Notes under the pieces: generated by a model
What the model was told of the DNA's origin: nothing
What the model saw: only the letters and a program-made list of their open reading frames with translations
Databases searched by the model: none
Assembly (NCBI GenBank): GCA_001939145.1
Contig: LSRX01000369.1
Coordinates: forward strand, 123,174 to 187,173
Source: Symbiodinium microadriaticum
Lineage: Eukaryota; Sar; Dinophyceae; Suessiales; Symbiodiniaceae
Direction: 5' to 3'
DNA length: 64,000 nt
Part shown: piece by piece, positions 1 through 11,930 of the stretch
How the letters are laid out: each line of letters starts with the position of its first letter
How positions within the stretch are numbered: the first letter of the stretch is position 1
Position numbers and translations under genes: made by a program

Positions 1-80
1 GGGGTTCAGGGGGTTTAGGGGATTTTAGGGGGTTTAGGGGGTTTAGGGGGTTTAGGGGGTTTTAGGGGGTTTTAGGGGTC
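1..80 (+). repeat. TTTAGGGG-type array
   Basis: G-expanded telomere-like units (TTTAGGGGG and variants) at the window edge. Confidence 0.9.
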
Positions 81-330
81 GCTTTCGCGACGCCGTGAAC
101 AAAGACTTGGACGTGTTTCGCGAACTTACGTGACATGGACAGGATTTGGACCACGAATGGGCACGCAATGAAGGACTGCTTGAACCTAGGATTCAGCCCT
201 GTAGTAAATGTAAAGTCAAAGCCAAATTCCTTAAGAGGAGGCAAGAAAATGGAAACCTGAATATGGGCCCTGAAGGGTATGATCTTGTATATGAAGAGCC
301 TACTAAAACCCCAGACCCCCAAACCACCCT
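77..330 (+). CDS. Coding-like segment with an in-frame TGA, unrecognised
   Basis: One plus-strand frame reads RFRDAVNKDLDVFRELT, then TGA at 131, then DLDHEWARNEGLLEPRIQP followed by CSKCKVKAKFLKRRQENG. The CxxC pair and charged composition look like real protein. The TGA may mark an exon end (GATTTGG follows GACAG at 143). Function unknown; the upstream part is a TTTAGGGG array. Confidence 0.4.
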
Positions 331-894
331 AAGTCTTGAATCCTAGATCCCTAAACTCAATCAATAGCCGATTAGACACATGAAGCCTGTAAGCCTTATG
401 CAGTATCAATTCTATTGACTTCATACAAAGCCGTATAAGAAACCAGGTCAGACCCTCTATAAACCCTGACAAAACCTTTGCGACTATACAAATTATTTAA
501 CTCTTTTCGCACGCTATGTAAAACCACATAAAAAGGTTGTTTTACAGGACGCAGAAGCTTCCGCTGCTTATCCGAGGCTGAGTACCCGGCATACGGAGCT
601 CGAATCGAAGCTCGAGGCAGTTTTTTCTCGGGGGGTTTTGGCATGTAATGAAGAACAACAGTTAAGACCACTTAAGTAGATACGGAACAACAAAATGGAG
701 CAAACAGTGCATGCATGCACTCTTTTTCTTTTGGAGTTCAAGATGGCGGTGCCAGGCATGTTGACGTTAATGTCGTCTTCGACAAGCTAATATAGGGGGC
801 TTGGGAACTTGCTCGTGCTGTGAGCTTCTGTGTGCTTCCTATTCGCATCGGTCCTGAAATCGACAGAAACCTCTACGATCCAACTCTGAAGCCT

Positions 895-1100
895 GAACCC
901 CTAAACCCTAAACCCTAAGCCCCTAAACCCTAAACCCCTAAACCCTAAACCCCTGAACCCTAAACCCCAAGCCCAAGCCTCCTGGAAGCCTCAACCCCAA
1001 GCCCTGAGCCCTCAACTTTCACAGCTGCAGCCCGGAAGCCCTAAATCCTGACAACCCTGCCTGGAGAGTCGGGTTAGGGTTTAGGGTTTAGGGTTTAGGG
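895..1100. repeat. Telomere-type arrays in both orientations
   Basis: CCCTAAA units to about 1040 are followed by TTTAGGG units from 1073, an inverted arrangement separated by about 30 bp. Confidence 0.85.
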
Positions 1101-1499
1101 TTTGGCTGGGGACGTAGAAAAACTAAGTCGACCTCTAAGTACTTCAGCAAAGGGATCCTCCTTGGCTACAATCCAAAAGTTGGGTACAAAAAGTAGCTAC
1201 TTACCAGGGCCACCCCCATCCCTGAAACCATTTTTTACGGAGAGCCGGCCGGGGGGGACCCTGGAAGTGATTTCCGATCCCTCAGCCCCAGGAAACCCTT
1301 TACATCCTTGTAAGACCTCCAGAAGAGCGCCACCAATCCTAAAGCCTTAACCGTAACCACCCAAAGCCCTACCCCGTCAGCTGCTAAACCCTAAACCCTA
1401 AACCCTAAATCCAAAACCTTGTGCTTTTTTTGAACTCCAAGGGTGACACTGTATACTAGACCTCTCAGAATCCGATTCTACCCCAGACTAACAGAGTAT

Positions 1500-1690
1500 A
1501 GTATACTTCTCAACAAGCCCATTGCATTTGACAAGGCCCGTTGTTTTGGGGGCTAAGTCATAAGGCCCGTTGTTTTGGGGGTTAAGTCATCACCAATACT
1601 ATTTTGGGGGGTGTTCCTGAATTATAGTGGTAGTATAGTGGGCTCCAAAACCCTATTCTAATTACTAAACTAAGGCCCCTGTGGTGGATC
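1500..1690. repeat. Family H element (ATTCTAATTA.TAAGGCCC)
   Basis: Short repeat with AAACCCTATTCTAATTA and AAGGCCC, here with a partial inverted partner (GGGCTAAGTCAT.AAGGCCCG twice). Further copies near 2950, 9899, 21180-21265, 26860, 41440, 44440, 45840 and 47215. Confidence 0.6.
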
Positions 1691-1924
1691 AAATTCCCAA
1701 ACCCTAAACCCTATAAACCCTAAGCTCTATAAACCCTAAACCCTATAAACCCTATAAGCCCTAAGCCCTAAACAAATCCAGCAGACCACCGTCAAGCCCG
1801 AAGCCTCGGCTCTCAATAGCTCCCCGCCTGACGAGGGATGGATGCAGCGGCAGGCCTACAACTTCTAGGATTTTGAAGCTTCAGTCTTTGGGGTGTTTGT
1901 TGTTTTTATGTTTGTGACTTTTCT

Positions 1925-2620
1925 TTGTCACTTGCGTTTCTGTGTTTTTTTTGGCCCCTTTTTTGTTATCATCTCGCTGGGGAGGTGTTGCCTTCATTAT
2001 CGATAAGGTTCAATTTTGGCGTCAAGTTGACTACCGCGGTCGTGTTGGCAAGGTCTCTTGTTTCCAGTGTCATGGCCGGATTCACAGATTTCACCGCCCT
2101 TTGGCTGCGCTTGGATTCGGGCTCTAGATATGGAGAGCTGGCATGAGGGCATGACCTCGGCTAAACCCTAAACCCTAAACCCTGGACCCTAAACCCTAAA
2201 CCCCTAAACCCTAAACCCGAGGGGTTTTTGTCTCGGCATGTAGAACCTTGCTCGACGAGACTTCGAAATAGGAGACTGCGCACACGAACCTTTGAACCCC
2301 GAACCCACAAATGCTGGAACTTTGATTTTGCGCCTACCATAATGTCAATTCTTGAGGATCTTCGTTCTGCGGTTGTGGAGCTCCACGATCGCATGCAATA
2401 CCGGACTAATGTTCCTGGAAACCCACCTGGCTGATGCTAGCGAGGAGCTTCCAACATAGGGTTTGGTCATTAGAAGGTGCCAAATTGGGCACGGTACAGT
2501 GGCAAGCCCAAGTAGAAGCTCACATAGCTAAGATTGAGGCAAATCTCACGGAAATGCATGGCAGACAGCGCCGAAATGATGAAAGGGCAGACCCTGGAAG
2601 CAAAACCCTGCGATAGGCCT
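1925..2620 (+). CDS. Weak coding-like stretches
   Basis: A T-rich tract leads to a frame with CFQCHGRIHRFHRP (about 2060-2105). After a CCCTAAA array, a frame at about 2345-2400 reads ILEDLRSAVVELHDRMQ and another at 2434-2614 reads QVEAHIAKIEANLTEMHGRQ, both helix-like. Frames differ and no family is recognised; these may be exons or remnants. Confidence 0.25.
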
Positions 2621-3073
2621 TAAACTTCAGCTCTAGACGCTAGAACTCCAAATGCTCGGTTGCGAAGCTTCACTTCGCACACGTAGGCAGCTGAGCCCAA
2701 CGACCTCACAGACTCAACGTCGTCGGGGCCGAAACGGGGGAGAAGGGTAACCGTGAAAGGGATCATATCAGGAAATCCCAAATCCAACCGTGGACCCAAA
2801 ACCCTAAACCCTAAACCTTGTCGAGGACGTACACAAGGTGGAAAGGAAGGTTTCCTGGATGCCAGGACTAATGTAAGGGCTTAAACAACTACCAAGTCTT
2901 TATGATTAGGGCATAAAAACCTTAAACCCTAAATCGTAAAACCCTAAACTGTAACCCAGAACCTTATTCTAATTATTAAGGCCCCTACATCATCTTGAAA
3001 GCTCCCTTTGGCCTCCAAACCTGAAACCACTAGAAACGAAACCTGTCACACCTGCGTAGAAGCCTTGAAAAAA

Positions 3074-3228
3074 GGGCTAAACCCTAAAACCTAAACCCTA
3101 AACCCTAAACCCTAAACCCTAAACCCTAAAACCTAAACCCTAAACCCTAAACCCTAAAACCTAAACCCTAAACCCTAAACCCTAAACCCTAAACCCTAAA
3201 ACCTAAACCCTAAACCCTAAACCCTGAA
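3074..3228 (-). repeat. Pure CCCTAAA array
   Basis: About 155 bp of nearly perfect units with occasional AAACCTAAA variants that recur every few units, one of the most regular arrays in the window. Confidence 0.9.
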
Positions 3229-3539
3229 CCAAGGAGGACCCCCATCCCGACCGGCCACCAATGAGTCCTTCCGCCCTCGATCGACAGCAGGAAGCGATGC
3301 TTCAAGATCTTGGAAACAAACTTTCAGGGCCCCCCGGCCCGGTCTGTTTTGGGGTTTACCCAAATACTCCTTCATTAAGGAATATACCTTCAAGGATTCC
3401 TTATAAGGGATCTATAAGGACCCTTATATAAGGGAATTACGGAATAGACCTTAAATTATAGGTACAGGGTTCGGGGTCAGAGCCTTTTGGGGTTTCTATG
3501 GTGTTTTGAAAAACAGGGGCCCCCATAAGCGTTTATAGC

Positions 3540-4240
3540 TTTTGGGGTTCAGGGTTTAGGGTTTCGGGTTTAGGGTTTCGGGTTTAGGGTCTAAGGTTTT
3601 GGGCGGGTTTAAGTTCTCGGGCTTGCGGTGAAGGTTTCGGGGAATTTCGGTGGTGTAGGGGCTGACAGATCGGTTTACGAGTTTATAGCTTTGCAGCGTC
3701 GGGGTTTATAGGTCAAAGGTTTGATTTTGCTTCTGTGAATATTTCTGAACAAAACGTCTCGTATAGACTTCCGTGACGTCCAGAAAACTTAGAACATTAG
3801 ATTGCAGGGCCCGGTTCTGAGCTGAGGGTTTCGGGATTCGGTGCGGGGCGCGGGGGTATTTGCGGGTTTAGGAGGGAGCTCTAAACCCTAAGCCATAACT
3901 AAACCCTAAACCCAAACCCAAAGCGCTAAACCCTTAACCCTAAGCCCCAAGCCCTAAACCCTAAGCCCTAAACCCGAAACTTCCCTTTTAGGGGGTTCCC
4001 CTTATAGGGTGTAGGGTGTAGGGTTTTTGGTTTAGGGTTTAGGGTTTCAGGGTTTCAGGGCTTAGGGTTCCCTTGTAGGCTTCTACTGTAGAGCTTGGGA
4101 TTCAGAGTGTAGGGTTGACGGGCCAGAGTTTGGAGTATGGAGTTTAGGGTTTCAGGGTTTTAGGGTTTAGGGTTTAGGGTTTACGGTTTCAGGTTTCAGG
4201 GTTTCAGGGTTGAGGGTTTGGGGTTGCCTTGCCTCCCAGG
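3540..4240 (+). repeat. Degenerate TTTAGGG-rich block
   Basis: GGGTTTAGGG, GGGTTTCAGGG and GGGTTTCGGG variants are interspersed with unique DNA; no gene seen. DNA to 4800 is similar in the opposite orientation and ends in a GT/AT microsatellite (4772-4800). Confidence 0.8.
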
Positions 4241-4803
4241 GCCACGGAGTGGAGTTTAGCAGGAACCCGAAAAGCAGCAGGGAGTAAGTAGAACTGTACG
4301 TGAGCTACTGACGAAGTCCGCCTCCGTCTAGAACTCCCTACAAAAGGAGCCTAAATGCTTGGACAACGCTTCTTTAAGAGTTCTACTCTCAAACCTGCCC
4401 CAAAACCTTATTCCAATCACTTCGGTTTAACCACCACGCACCGAACTCTCAACCGAAACCTAGATGTTTGTTCCACCCTTAACCGCAACCCTGAGCCTTA
4501 AACCTCAAAGCCTAACTGGTCTTTGTTCTCACCCTAAACCCTAAACCCTAAACCGCGAAGCCCCAAACCCCAACCCTCAATCCTAGCTTTGAAAACCCCA
4601 GCCCTAAAGCGTTCTTGGAGGGTCGGAGAACTTAGCAAGAAAGGTTGTATGTACCTTATCTGGGACAAGTATTGCTAAGTATAGTTACCTTGTAGCCTTA
4701 CATGATCATTTTAATGGACCCGAGGACCTTAAACCCTATCTGTAGCCGAAAAGACCTACCCTTTTAAGGAATTTGTGTGTGTGTGTGTATATATATATAT
4801 AAA

Positions 4804-5425
4804 CCCGTATAAAGCCCTCAAAGAAGCCGTAACCTAAACCCTAAATCCCCCCAAGACCCGAAAAGTAGCAGGGTGGCCGAGCCAGCGCCGGTCGAAGCCC
4901 CTTCTGCGCAGCCTTCGAAGCTTTCGAAGTCTTCCGTCATGGGGAGGCCCTTTTATGTTTCAGGCTTGAGGCCCTTTGAGGTGTTGGGGTTTAGGGGTTT
5001 AGGGTGTTTAGGAGTTTACGGTTTAGGGTTTCAGGGTTGAGGGTTTACGGTTTCAGAGTTTAGGGTTTGGGTTTCAGGGTTGAGGGTTTAGGGTTGCAGG
5101 GTTAGGGGGTTAGACCGTTGGAGCCTGGGGGTCTGGGTTTTGGGGGGTTTAGGAGCGTAGGATTTAGGTTCAGCGGTTTGGGGTTTAGGCTTTAGGCTTT
5201 AGGGTTCAGGGGTTTGTTGGGGTAGGGGTTGGTGGTCTCTGCAAGGTCAGGGGCCTCGGATTTGGAATTGAGGACTTGTTTCGGATTTTGGTGTGTAGAC
5301 CCCCTGTAAGGAGTATAGTCATATAGACCGGACCCTTGTACCGTAGTCCTTCAACAGGAATCATCAGAGAAGGTATCTAAGCCTAAACACAAAGCCCTAA
5401 GCCACACTGTAAACCTAAACCCTAA
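4804..5425. repeat. 622-bp direct duplication, copy 1
   Basis: Identical over its whole length to 5583-6204 (offset 779). Copy 1 ends exactly at a single N (5426). Content is degenerate TTTAGGG plus unique spacer. Confidence 0.95.
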
Positions 5426-5582
5426 NCAAACTAAGCTGAAGTCCCAGAAGGCCCAAAGTCGACGCCCCCAGCCCTGGGCCCCAAGCCTCCAAGCCGAACG
5501 CCCGAGCTGGTTCTACAGACACTTTCCTCTAAAGCCCTCAATCCTAAAGACTCCTAAGCCTCATGCCCTAAACGCCCGCATT

Positions 5583-6204
5583 CCCGTATAAAGCCCTCAA
5601 AGAAGCCGTAACCTAAACCCTAAATCCCCCCAAGACCCGAAAAGTAGCAGGGTGGCCGAGCCAGCGCCGGTCGAAGCCCCTTCTGCGCAGCCTTCGAAGC
5701 TTTCGAAGTCTTCCGTCATGGGGAGGCCCTTTTATGTTTCAGGCTTGAGGCCCTTTGAGGTGTTGGGGTTTAGGGGTTTAGGGTGTTTAGGAGTTTACGG
5801 TTTAGGGTTTCAGGGTTGAGGGTTTACGGTTTCAGAGTTTAGGGTTTGGGTTTCAGGGTTGAGGGTTTAGGGTTGCAGGGTTAGGGGGTTAGACCGTTGG
5901 AGCCTGGGGGTCTGGGTTTTGGGGGGTTTAGGAGCGTAGGATTTAGGTTCAGCGGTTTGGGGTTTAGGCTTTAGGCTTTAGGGTTCAGGGGTTTGTTGGG
6001 GTAGGGGTTGGTGGTCTCTGCAAGGTCAGGGGCCTCGGATTTGGAATTGAGGACTTGTTTCGGATTTTGGTGTGTAGACCCCCTGTAAGGAGTATAGTCA
6101 TATAGACCGGACCCTTGTACCGTAGTCCTTCAACAGGAATCATCAGAGAAGGTATCTAAGCCTAAACACAAAGCCCTAAGCCACACTGTAAACCTAAACC
6201 CTAA
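5583..6204. repeat. 622-bp direct duplication, copy 2
   Basis: Second copy. Perfect identity and the single N next to copy 1 suggest an unresolved contig overlap rather than a biological duplication. Confidence 0.95.
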
Positions 6205-6805
6205 ACCTCTAAACCCTAAACTGTTCAAGGAGGTGTCTATTTTTCACTACGGGACGAACTTAAACAAATGCCACTGCTAGAGTTTTCGGGCTTGGGGTTT
6301 AGGGTTTAGGCTTTAGAGTTTTAGGATTTTCAGGTTTGATTCTTAGGGTTCAGTTTGTTGCGTTCAGCTTTTCTTCTCTTTGTCGCTCCCTTGATCCTTA
6401 AATCCTGAAGCGTGAGGGTTTCCAGTTGCAGGAGCTGAGAAATCCACCGGGTGCTTGATTTGCGTATCTCCCGTGAATTTAGCCTGCGCTGAAGGGAAGG
6501 CAATCCCGGTTTGGGCTTTAGGGTTTATCGTTTGGTTCGTTTTTGCGAGTCCGACAGGCCTTAGGGGGTAAGGTCGGAACAATTTGTAGTAGTATTGCTC
6601 CTTGCTCTTTGTTGTAGTTGTCGTACAAAAGGCGCTAAAACCCTGTTCTAATTTGCATCTCAAGGGCAGGGAGCTGCGAGCCCTCAGAGGAATCCTGTCA
6701 GGGGGCCCTAAAACGGAATCCCAACAAGAACCGTTAAAGGAGCCGCTCTCGGAACCCCAAAAACGCCTAAAGGAACCCGCAAAGAAGGCTTCAAAGGAAT
6801 CCTTA

Positions 6806-6939
6806 ACTTGGAGGGTCGGGGGACTTAGTAAGTAGTTATTTTATAGACTTATAAGTATCATAACCCCAATTGGAGTCCCGTTTAGGTTACTCATAAGTCT
6901 ACTTATTACCTGCTTACTAAGTCCCCCGACCCTCCAAGT
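6806..6939. mobile_element. Palindromic MITE-like element, family A
   Basis: 134 bp, termini ACTTGGAGGGTCGGGGGACT inverted at the other end. No coding. Other copies: 23168-23301, 30343-30465, 35223-35352, 43599-43735, 49992-50165, and partial ones at 17683, 48494, 50252 and 55150. Confidence 0.9.
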
Positions 6940-7028
6940 ACAGTAACCCTGGAAGGAGCCCCCAAGGAACTGCTTGTAGGATGCCCTGGGAAGGAGCACT
7001 TAAGCCACACCCTTAAAGGAGCCTTCAG

Positions 7029-7134
7029 ACGGTTGATGATATACATCCTGCATTCCCCATAAGAAGGAATATACCACAGTTCCCCATCGAGTTTAGGGTT
7101 CTTAAAATAATGCAGGATTTCCATCATCAGCAGT
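7029..7134. mobile_element. Palindromic MITE-like element, family B
   Basis: About 106 bp with inverted ends ACGGTTGATGAT/ATCATCAGCAGT and inner ATCCTGCATT. Other copies: 17460-17565, 18241-18344, 26620-26722, 39686-39788, 53770-53872; partial 9269-9334 and 56169-56267; split copy 21993-22598. Confidence 0.9.
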
Positions 7135-8127
7135 AGGAGGCCGTTAATAAAGCCCTTATCCCAGTAAACCCTAAAAACCCAAAGACCCTAAAAGCCCCAA
7201 GACCCTGAAGCCCTCAACCCCTAAAGAGTTTGGGGACTCAGAACAGCTAAAGCAGCCCCTGCCAGGAAGCCGAGGCCATCCGAACCTTAAGCCTTAGATG
7301 AAGGCTGCCTGAAAACCCAGAGCCCACAGTCTCCAAAACCCTGCATCAGCCTTTAAGGTTTAGGGTTTAGGGTCTCGGGTTTACGGTGTAATAGGAACCC
7401 TAACGAATATAATTTAGCGTGTACTCCTTCATTAAGGGGTCTTGGAGTCTCTGGGAAGCATCGGCTAGGTCGCCTACCCTCAAGAACTTTGCAGAGAAGG
7501 CGGTGGAAGAACCCAGCGTGCCCCCCACATCCTTGAGGATTACTTTAAGTAAACCCTAAACCCTAAAACCCTAAAGCCCTAAAGCCCTAAACCCCATAAG
7601 GGCTCCTACAAGGGAAGGAAGCGGGTTTAGGGGTTCTCGGGTTCAGGGTTTTAGGGTTTAGGGTTTAGGGTTTTAGGGTTTTAGGGTTTAGGGTTTTAGG
7701 GCTTAATGTAGCGGCCTTATTGTCGGGATTCAAGGTTTTGGGGTTTAGGGTTTATACAGGATTGAGGGCTAGGGGCTGGGGCTAGGAGCGTTTTGTGGTT
7801 TTGGGGACATTTGCTGTTTAGCGTTCGTGGTCCGGAGTTTTGGGTGTAGCGTTGAGGGTTTAGGGGTTAGGTGGGTTTGGGGTTTAGGGTTTAGTCAGGG
7901 TGCGACTGCAGGCAAACCGGGGCTCGTTCAGGTAATTTTAATATCTGTCCCGGCGATGCAAGGCTTGCATCGGGCTGTGGGTAAACTAAAGGACCGTGAG
8001 CCTCAGAATCATGATCCCTAGATCCTACACTCCTAAACCCCTGAACTAATTCCCACATCCCTTAACCCTAAGCCGTGAAAATTGGGTTGAGTGGGTAGAG
8101 CAGTGGGGTTAGGGTTTTGAGTAGAGA

Positions 8128-8379
8128 GTGGGTCATCTCGGCCGTCGCAAACACGAAACACAATGCAAGTCCCGTTTGAAAGAAGTGCATCACAAAAACG
8201 CTGCCCTAACGCTGCCCTGCTTCCACGAGGCCAGAACCAGACAGGACCTTGCTGGAAGTCAAGCTCCGGAGTTCACTTTCAACAACGTTCTTTTGATTCC
8301 CACACATGAAGAGTATCTTTTTTGCCCCAGCTCTATCAGGAAGGGCCTTGTCAACCAAGGAGCACGCAGAATCTTGTAG
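8128..8379 (+). CDS. Coding-like segment, weak resemblance to IMP dehydrogenase start
   Basis: An 83-codon plus-strand frame contains EFTFNNVLLIP, reminiscent of the conserved LTFDDVLLVP near the start of IMP dehydrogenase/GMP reductase. The rest does not follow that family, and overlapping open frames exist on the minus strand, so this is only a pointer. Confidence 0.22.
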   Translation: MGHLGRRKHETQCKSRLKEVHHKNAALTLPCFHEARTRQDLAGSQAPEFTFNNVLLIPTHEEYLFCPSSIRKGLVNQGARRIL

Positions 8380-8492
8380 CACCCACACTTCCGCCTGCAC
8401 CTGAACGCGGCAATTGCGAGGTTCTGCGAAACGCCGAGACGCGTCCTGGCTGCACCACAGGTTCAAGGCTTGAGGTTCGGGGTGTAGTGTTC

Positions 8493-8580
8493 GAAGGATC
8501 ATGGGACTTGGTAACTACGGTTATATATAGATAAGTATACTGATATTTCCTTATACCCCTCAAATAAGGTACTTATACGC
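8493..8580. mobile_element. MITE-like element, family G, partial
   Basis: Starts AAGGATCATGGGACTTGGTAA, similar to 13021-13140 and 56430-56545. Confidence 0.6.
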
Positions 8581-8863
8581 CAGATGCAATGACGGCGGCA
8601 TGCTGCAAGACGGCCGACACACACGCCTGACAACTACGGTGTGTCATTGCCACCATCCTGTCCCTAAGCTCTAGACCTAGAACCCCACATCTACACTGTG
8701 CTTCTGTCTTAAGCTTTAGGCTTTAGAGCCCTATGTGCTTTATTTAAAGCCTTCAAACCAAGAAGCGTCACAACCCCCTAAACTGCAAGTCTATGAGCCA
8801 CCAGGCCCTTTAGATAAGCAGAAAATACAAGTAGTTATAGGTTTAGGGGAGCAACATAAGAAA

Positions 8864-8972
8864 CCCAGAGGCTCCAATATCCCTTAATTAAGGAATATAC
8901 CTTAAATCAAATTGGGGATCCAGCTATAGTTTAAGGTATATTCCTTAGTTCAGGGATAATGGAGTCTCTGGG
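8864..8972. mobile_element. Palindromic MITE-like element, family E
   Basis: Long inverted ends CCCAGAGGCTCCAATA and its complement, inner TTAATTAAGGAATATACC. Relatives: 3365-3455, 45301-45395, 58759-58925, 62537-62734; half copies at 7425-7461 and 52930-52995. Confidence 0.85.
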
Positions 8973-9118
8973 AAGGAGTAATTGAGCTGAGGCCAACTGA
9001 AGCTGTCAGCCCACCTCCGCCGGAGCGCCGCAGTCAGCACAAGGTCTGCTACACCTCCCCCCCCACCTTCAGGGTTTAGCCTTAGGGTTTAGAGGGTTTA
9101 GGGTTTAGGGTTTAGGGT

Positions 9119-9235
9119 TACCCTAAGGGTCCAAGTACCCAAATAGTAGGGTTTCAAGGTCCAAAAACCACTCAAGGCATGGATTTTGGGACCTAAAACC
9201 TTACTATTTGGGTACTCGGACCCTCTGTGTTAGGG
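9119..9235. mobile_element. Palindromic MITE-like element, family D
   Basis: Ends CCCTAAGGGTCCAAGTACCC inverted at 9216-9235. Relatives 19688-19785, 52813-52927 and 62809-62903. Confidence 0.75.
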
Positions 9236-9339
9236 TTCAAGGATCCATGGATCTGGGTTCTTAGAAATACGGTTGATGATAGAAATCCGGCATGACCCAT
9301 AATAAGGAATGTGCCATAATTCCCATAGTTTGGGGTCCT

Positions 9340-10195
9340 GCTTCGTGCTTCTTATGTCGGGGGAGTTCCTGCATTTGGGGTGCATCCGGCTGGTGCGCAC
9401 GCGGCTGCGCAGCTCTCTCTGTGGCATGATGCGTTTACAGGGATGCGGCCTTCGTTAACTGTCGAGTTCAAAACTACGCAGGATAGGAGTGTCCTTGCCA
9501 CAGGGCCGTGCGCGTTTTGATTAGGAAATCGTGCTCCCGCCAGTGCCGCCTGGCGCTTCAACATTCCCCAAGGTTCGACCTTTGGTTTCAGTGTTGTCTC
9601 TACGAGGGTTTGGAGCTTTCCGAGAATGGACATCGTGCTCCCGGCCAGCATGCCGCGTGCGTCTTAGGGTGTGAATTGCGCTGCCACAGTGCCGGGTTCA
9701 TGAGGGTCTAGGGTGTACGGTTTCGTGTTTAAGTTTAGTGTGTAGGGACCTCAACCCTAACTCGAAACCGCTGTGTGGGGAGCGTCCCCCGCACCCGAAA
9801 GCTCTCCGCACCGGATACCTTGTCCCCATCCCCCAAATTTAATAATTTCGATCTCCAAATTGTAAACCCGTGAAGGCCAGACCTTCTAGAACATACCCCC
9901 AAACCCTTTTCCAATTACATCAGATGCACATGTGAAGGGGGTTTTGTATACTTTCGTGTAGCTACAAAGGGATGATAAGGGGACATTCAGATGATCGTGT
10001 TAATCCTATAAAACCATGTGGACTTTGATAAACACCTTGCAAGGCCCCACAGACCCTCTATACAACTCTGATAGAGCCCTCATAAAGCCCTTGTAAAACC
10101 CTTTCAGCACCAGGCCAAAAAAACGGAACGCCCCGGCAGGCTGTGAGCTTTCTGGCGGTCGCTGCAGCAGTGGACGGGGAGGCGTGATGTCTGCA
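9340..10195. other. Mostly unique DNA, no gene recognised
   Basis: Several overlapping short open frames on both strands, none with a recognisable domain. Few telomere-type units. Confidence 0.4.
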
Positions 10196-10346
10196 TCTAC
10201 ATATATAATCACTTATATACATATATACACATGTATATATACCCCTTAAGTGTATGCCGCTGTATGCATGTCTATTATGCATAAATACATATATATATAT
10301 ACACACACACACACACAGTTATCCATACATACATACATACATACAT

Positions 10347-10381
<35 letters not shown>

Positions 10382-10429
10382 CACAGAAATGATGCAGGGC
10401 TGCCACACCCCCCCTCCCGCCCCCCTCCC
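10196..10429. repeat. Compound microsatellite
   Basis: TATA/CATA, AC, ATAC and ACAG runs in succession before the N gap; an AT run continues at 11118-11152. Confidence 0.9.
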
Positions 10430-11117
10430 NNNNNNNNNNNNNNNNNNNNNNNNNNNNNNNNNNNNNNNNNNNNNNNNNNNNNNNNNNNNNNNNNNNNNNN
10501 NNNNNNNNNNNNNNNNNNNNNNNNNNNNNNNNNNNNNNNNNNNNNNNNNNNNNNNNNNNNNNNNNNNNNNNNNNNNNNNNNNNNNNNNNNNNNNNNNNNN
10601 NNNNNNNNNNNNNNNNNNNNNNNNNNNNNNNNNNNNNNNNNNNNNNNNNNNNNNNNNNNNNNNNNNNNNNNNNNNNNNNNNNNNNNNNNNNNNNNNNNNN
10701 NNNNNNNNNNNNNNNNNNNNNNNNNNNNNNNNNNNNNNNNNNNNNNNNNNNNNNNNNNNNNNNNNNNNNNNNNNNNNNNNNNNNNNNNNNNNNNNNNNNN
10801 NNNNNNNNNNNNNNNNNNNNNNNNNNNNNNNNNNNNNNNNNNNNNNNNNNNNNNNNNNNNNNNNNNNNNNNNNNNNNNNNNNNNNNNNNNNNNNNNNNNN
10901 NNNNNNNNNNNNNNNNNNNNNNNNNNNNNNNNNNNNNNNNNNNNNNNNNNNNNNNNNNNNNNNNNNNNNNNNNNNNNNNNNNNNNNNNNNNNNNNNNNNN
11001 NNNNNNNNNNNNNNNNNNNNNNNNNNNNNNNNNNNNNNNNNNNNNNNNNNNNNNNNNNNNNNNNNNNNNNNNNNNNNNNNNNNNNNNNNNNNNNNNNNNN
11101 NNNNNNNNNNNNNNNNN
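10430..11117. other. Assembly gap of 688 N
   Basis: The gap is bordered by C-rich and ACAG/CATA microsatellites on the left and an AT run on the right. Open frames drawn across it are meaningless. Confidence 0.99.
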
Positions 11118-11157
<40 letters not shown>

Positions 11158-11284
11158 TTGTGCGCCTTACATAGCCTTGTAAGACAGGTGTAAGCGCTGT
11201 GTGTAGATGTTTATGTTAACAAACACGCATGAGCACCTTTTCAAGACTTTGCATGAGCCCCGGCCGCGTCTCAGGTCCCCCCCT

Positions 11285-11780
11285 CTGCAATTGAGGGATT
11301 TTAAGGCTTAGAGTTTAGGGTCCAGAGTTTAGGCTTCAAGGGTTTAGAGTTTGGGCTTTAAGGGTTTTTAGGCTTTAAGGGCTCATAGGGTTTAGGCTAC
11401 AAGGGTTTAGGGTTTAGGCTTTAAGGGTTTATAGGGTTTAGGCTACAAGGGTTTGGGTTGAAGCTTTAAGGGTTTAGGGTTAGATTAGGTCCCATCATCT
11501 TTGCACGCATGTAAATCCTAAACCCTAAACCCTAAACCCTTCATCGCTTTTGAATCATTAAAATCCCAACGTCCTCACGTCCGGAACCTCAGAACCCTCG
11601 ACCCTTGCAGTCAATGAGGGCTCGCTTGGCCAAGCTGATGCAACTTGGGGTTAGGAGTTTAGGGTTTAGGGCTTAGGGCTTAGGAGTTTAGGAATTTAGG
11701 GTTTAGGGTTTAGGAGTTTGGAGTTTAGGGTTTAGGGTTTAGGAGTTTAGGAGTTTAGGGGTTAGGGTTTGGCCCCTTGA
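11285..11780. repeat. TTTAGGG-variant arrays
   Basis: GGGTTTAGGCTT and GGAGTTTAGGG variants with short unique gaps; no gene seen. Confidence 0.8.
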
Positions 11781-11930
11781 AGTCTGCCTTAAGCCCCCTA
11801 CAGAGGCCGGTGCTGAGGAGATTCTGCCCCAGGTCACGGACACCGCAGCCTGGCCAGAAGTGTCGGCATGTTTGCCTCACGTGTTTTTAGGGTTTGGGTT
11901 TAGGGTTTCCGTACCTTACTGCATTTACTC

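Noticed and set aside
6602-6835. A 77-codon Lys/Pro/Glu-rich frame.
   Set aside because: It consists of short GGAGCC-like repeats and runs into a family A element.
10250-11182. Open frames of 281-310 codons.
   Set aside because: They are made almost entirely of N and microsatellite.
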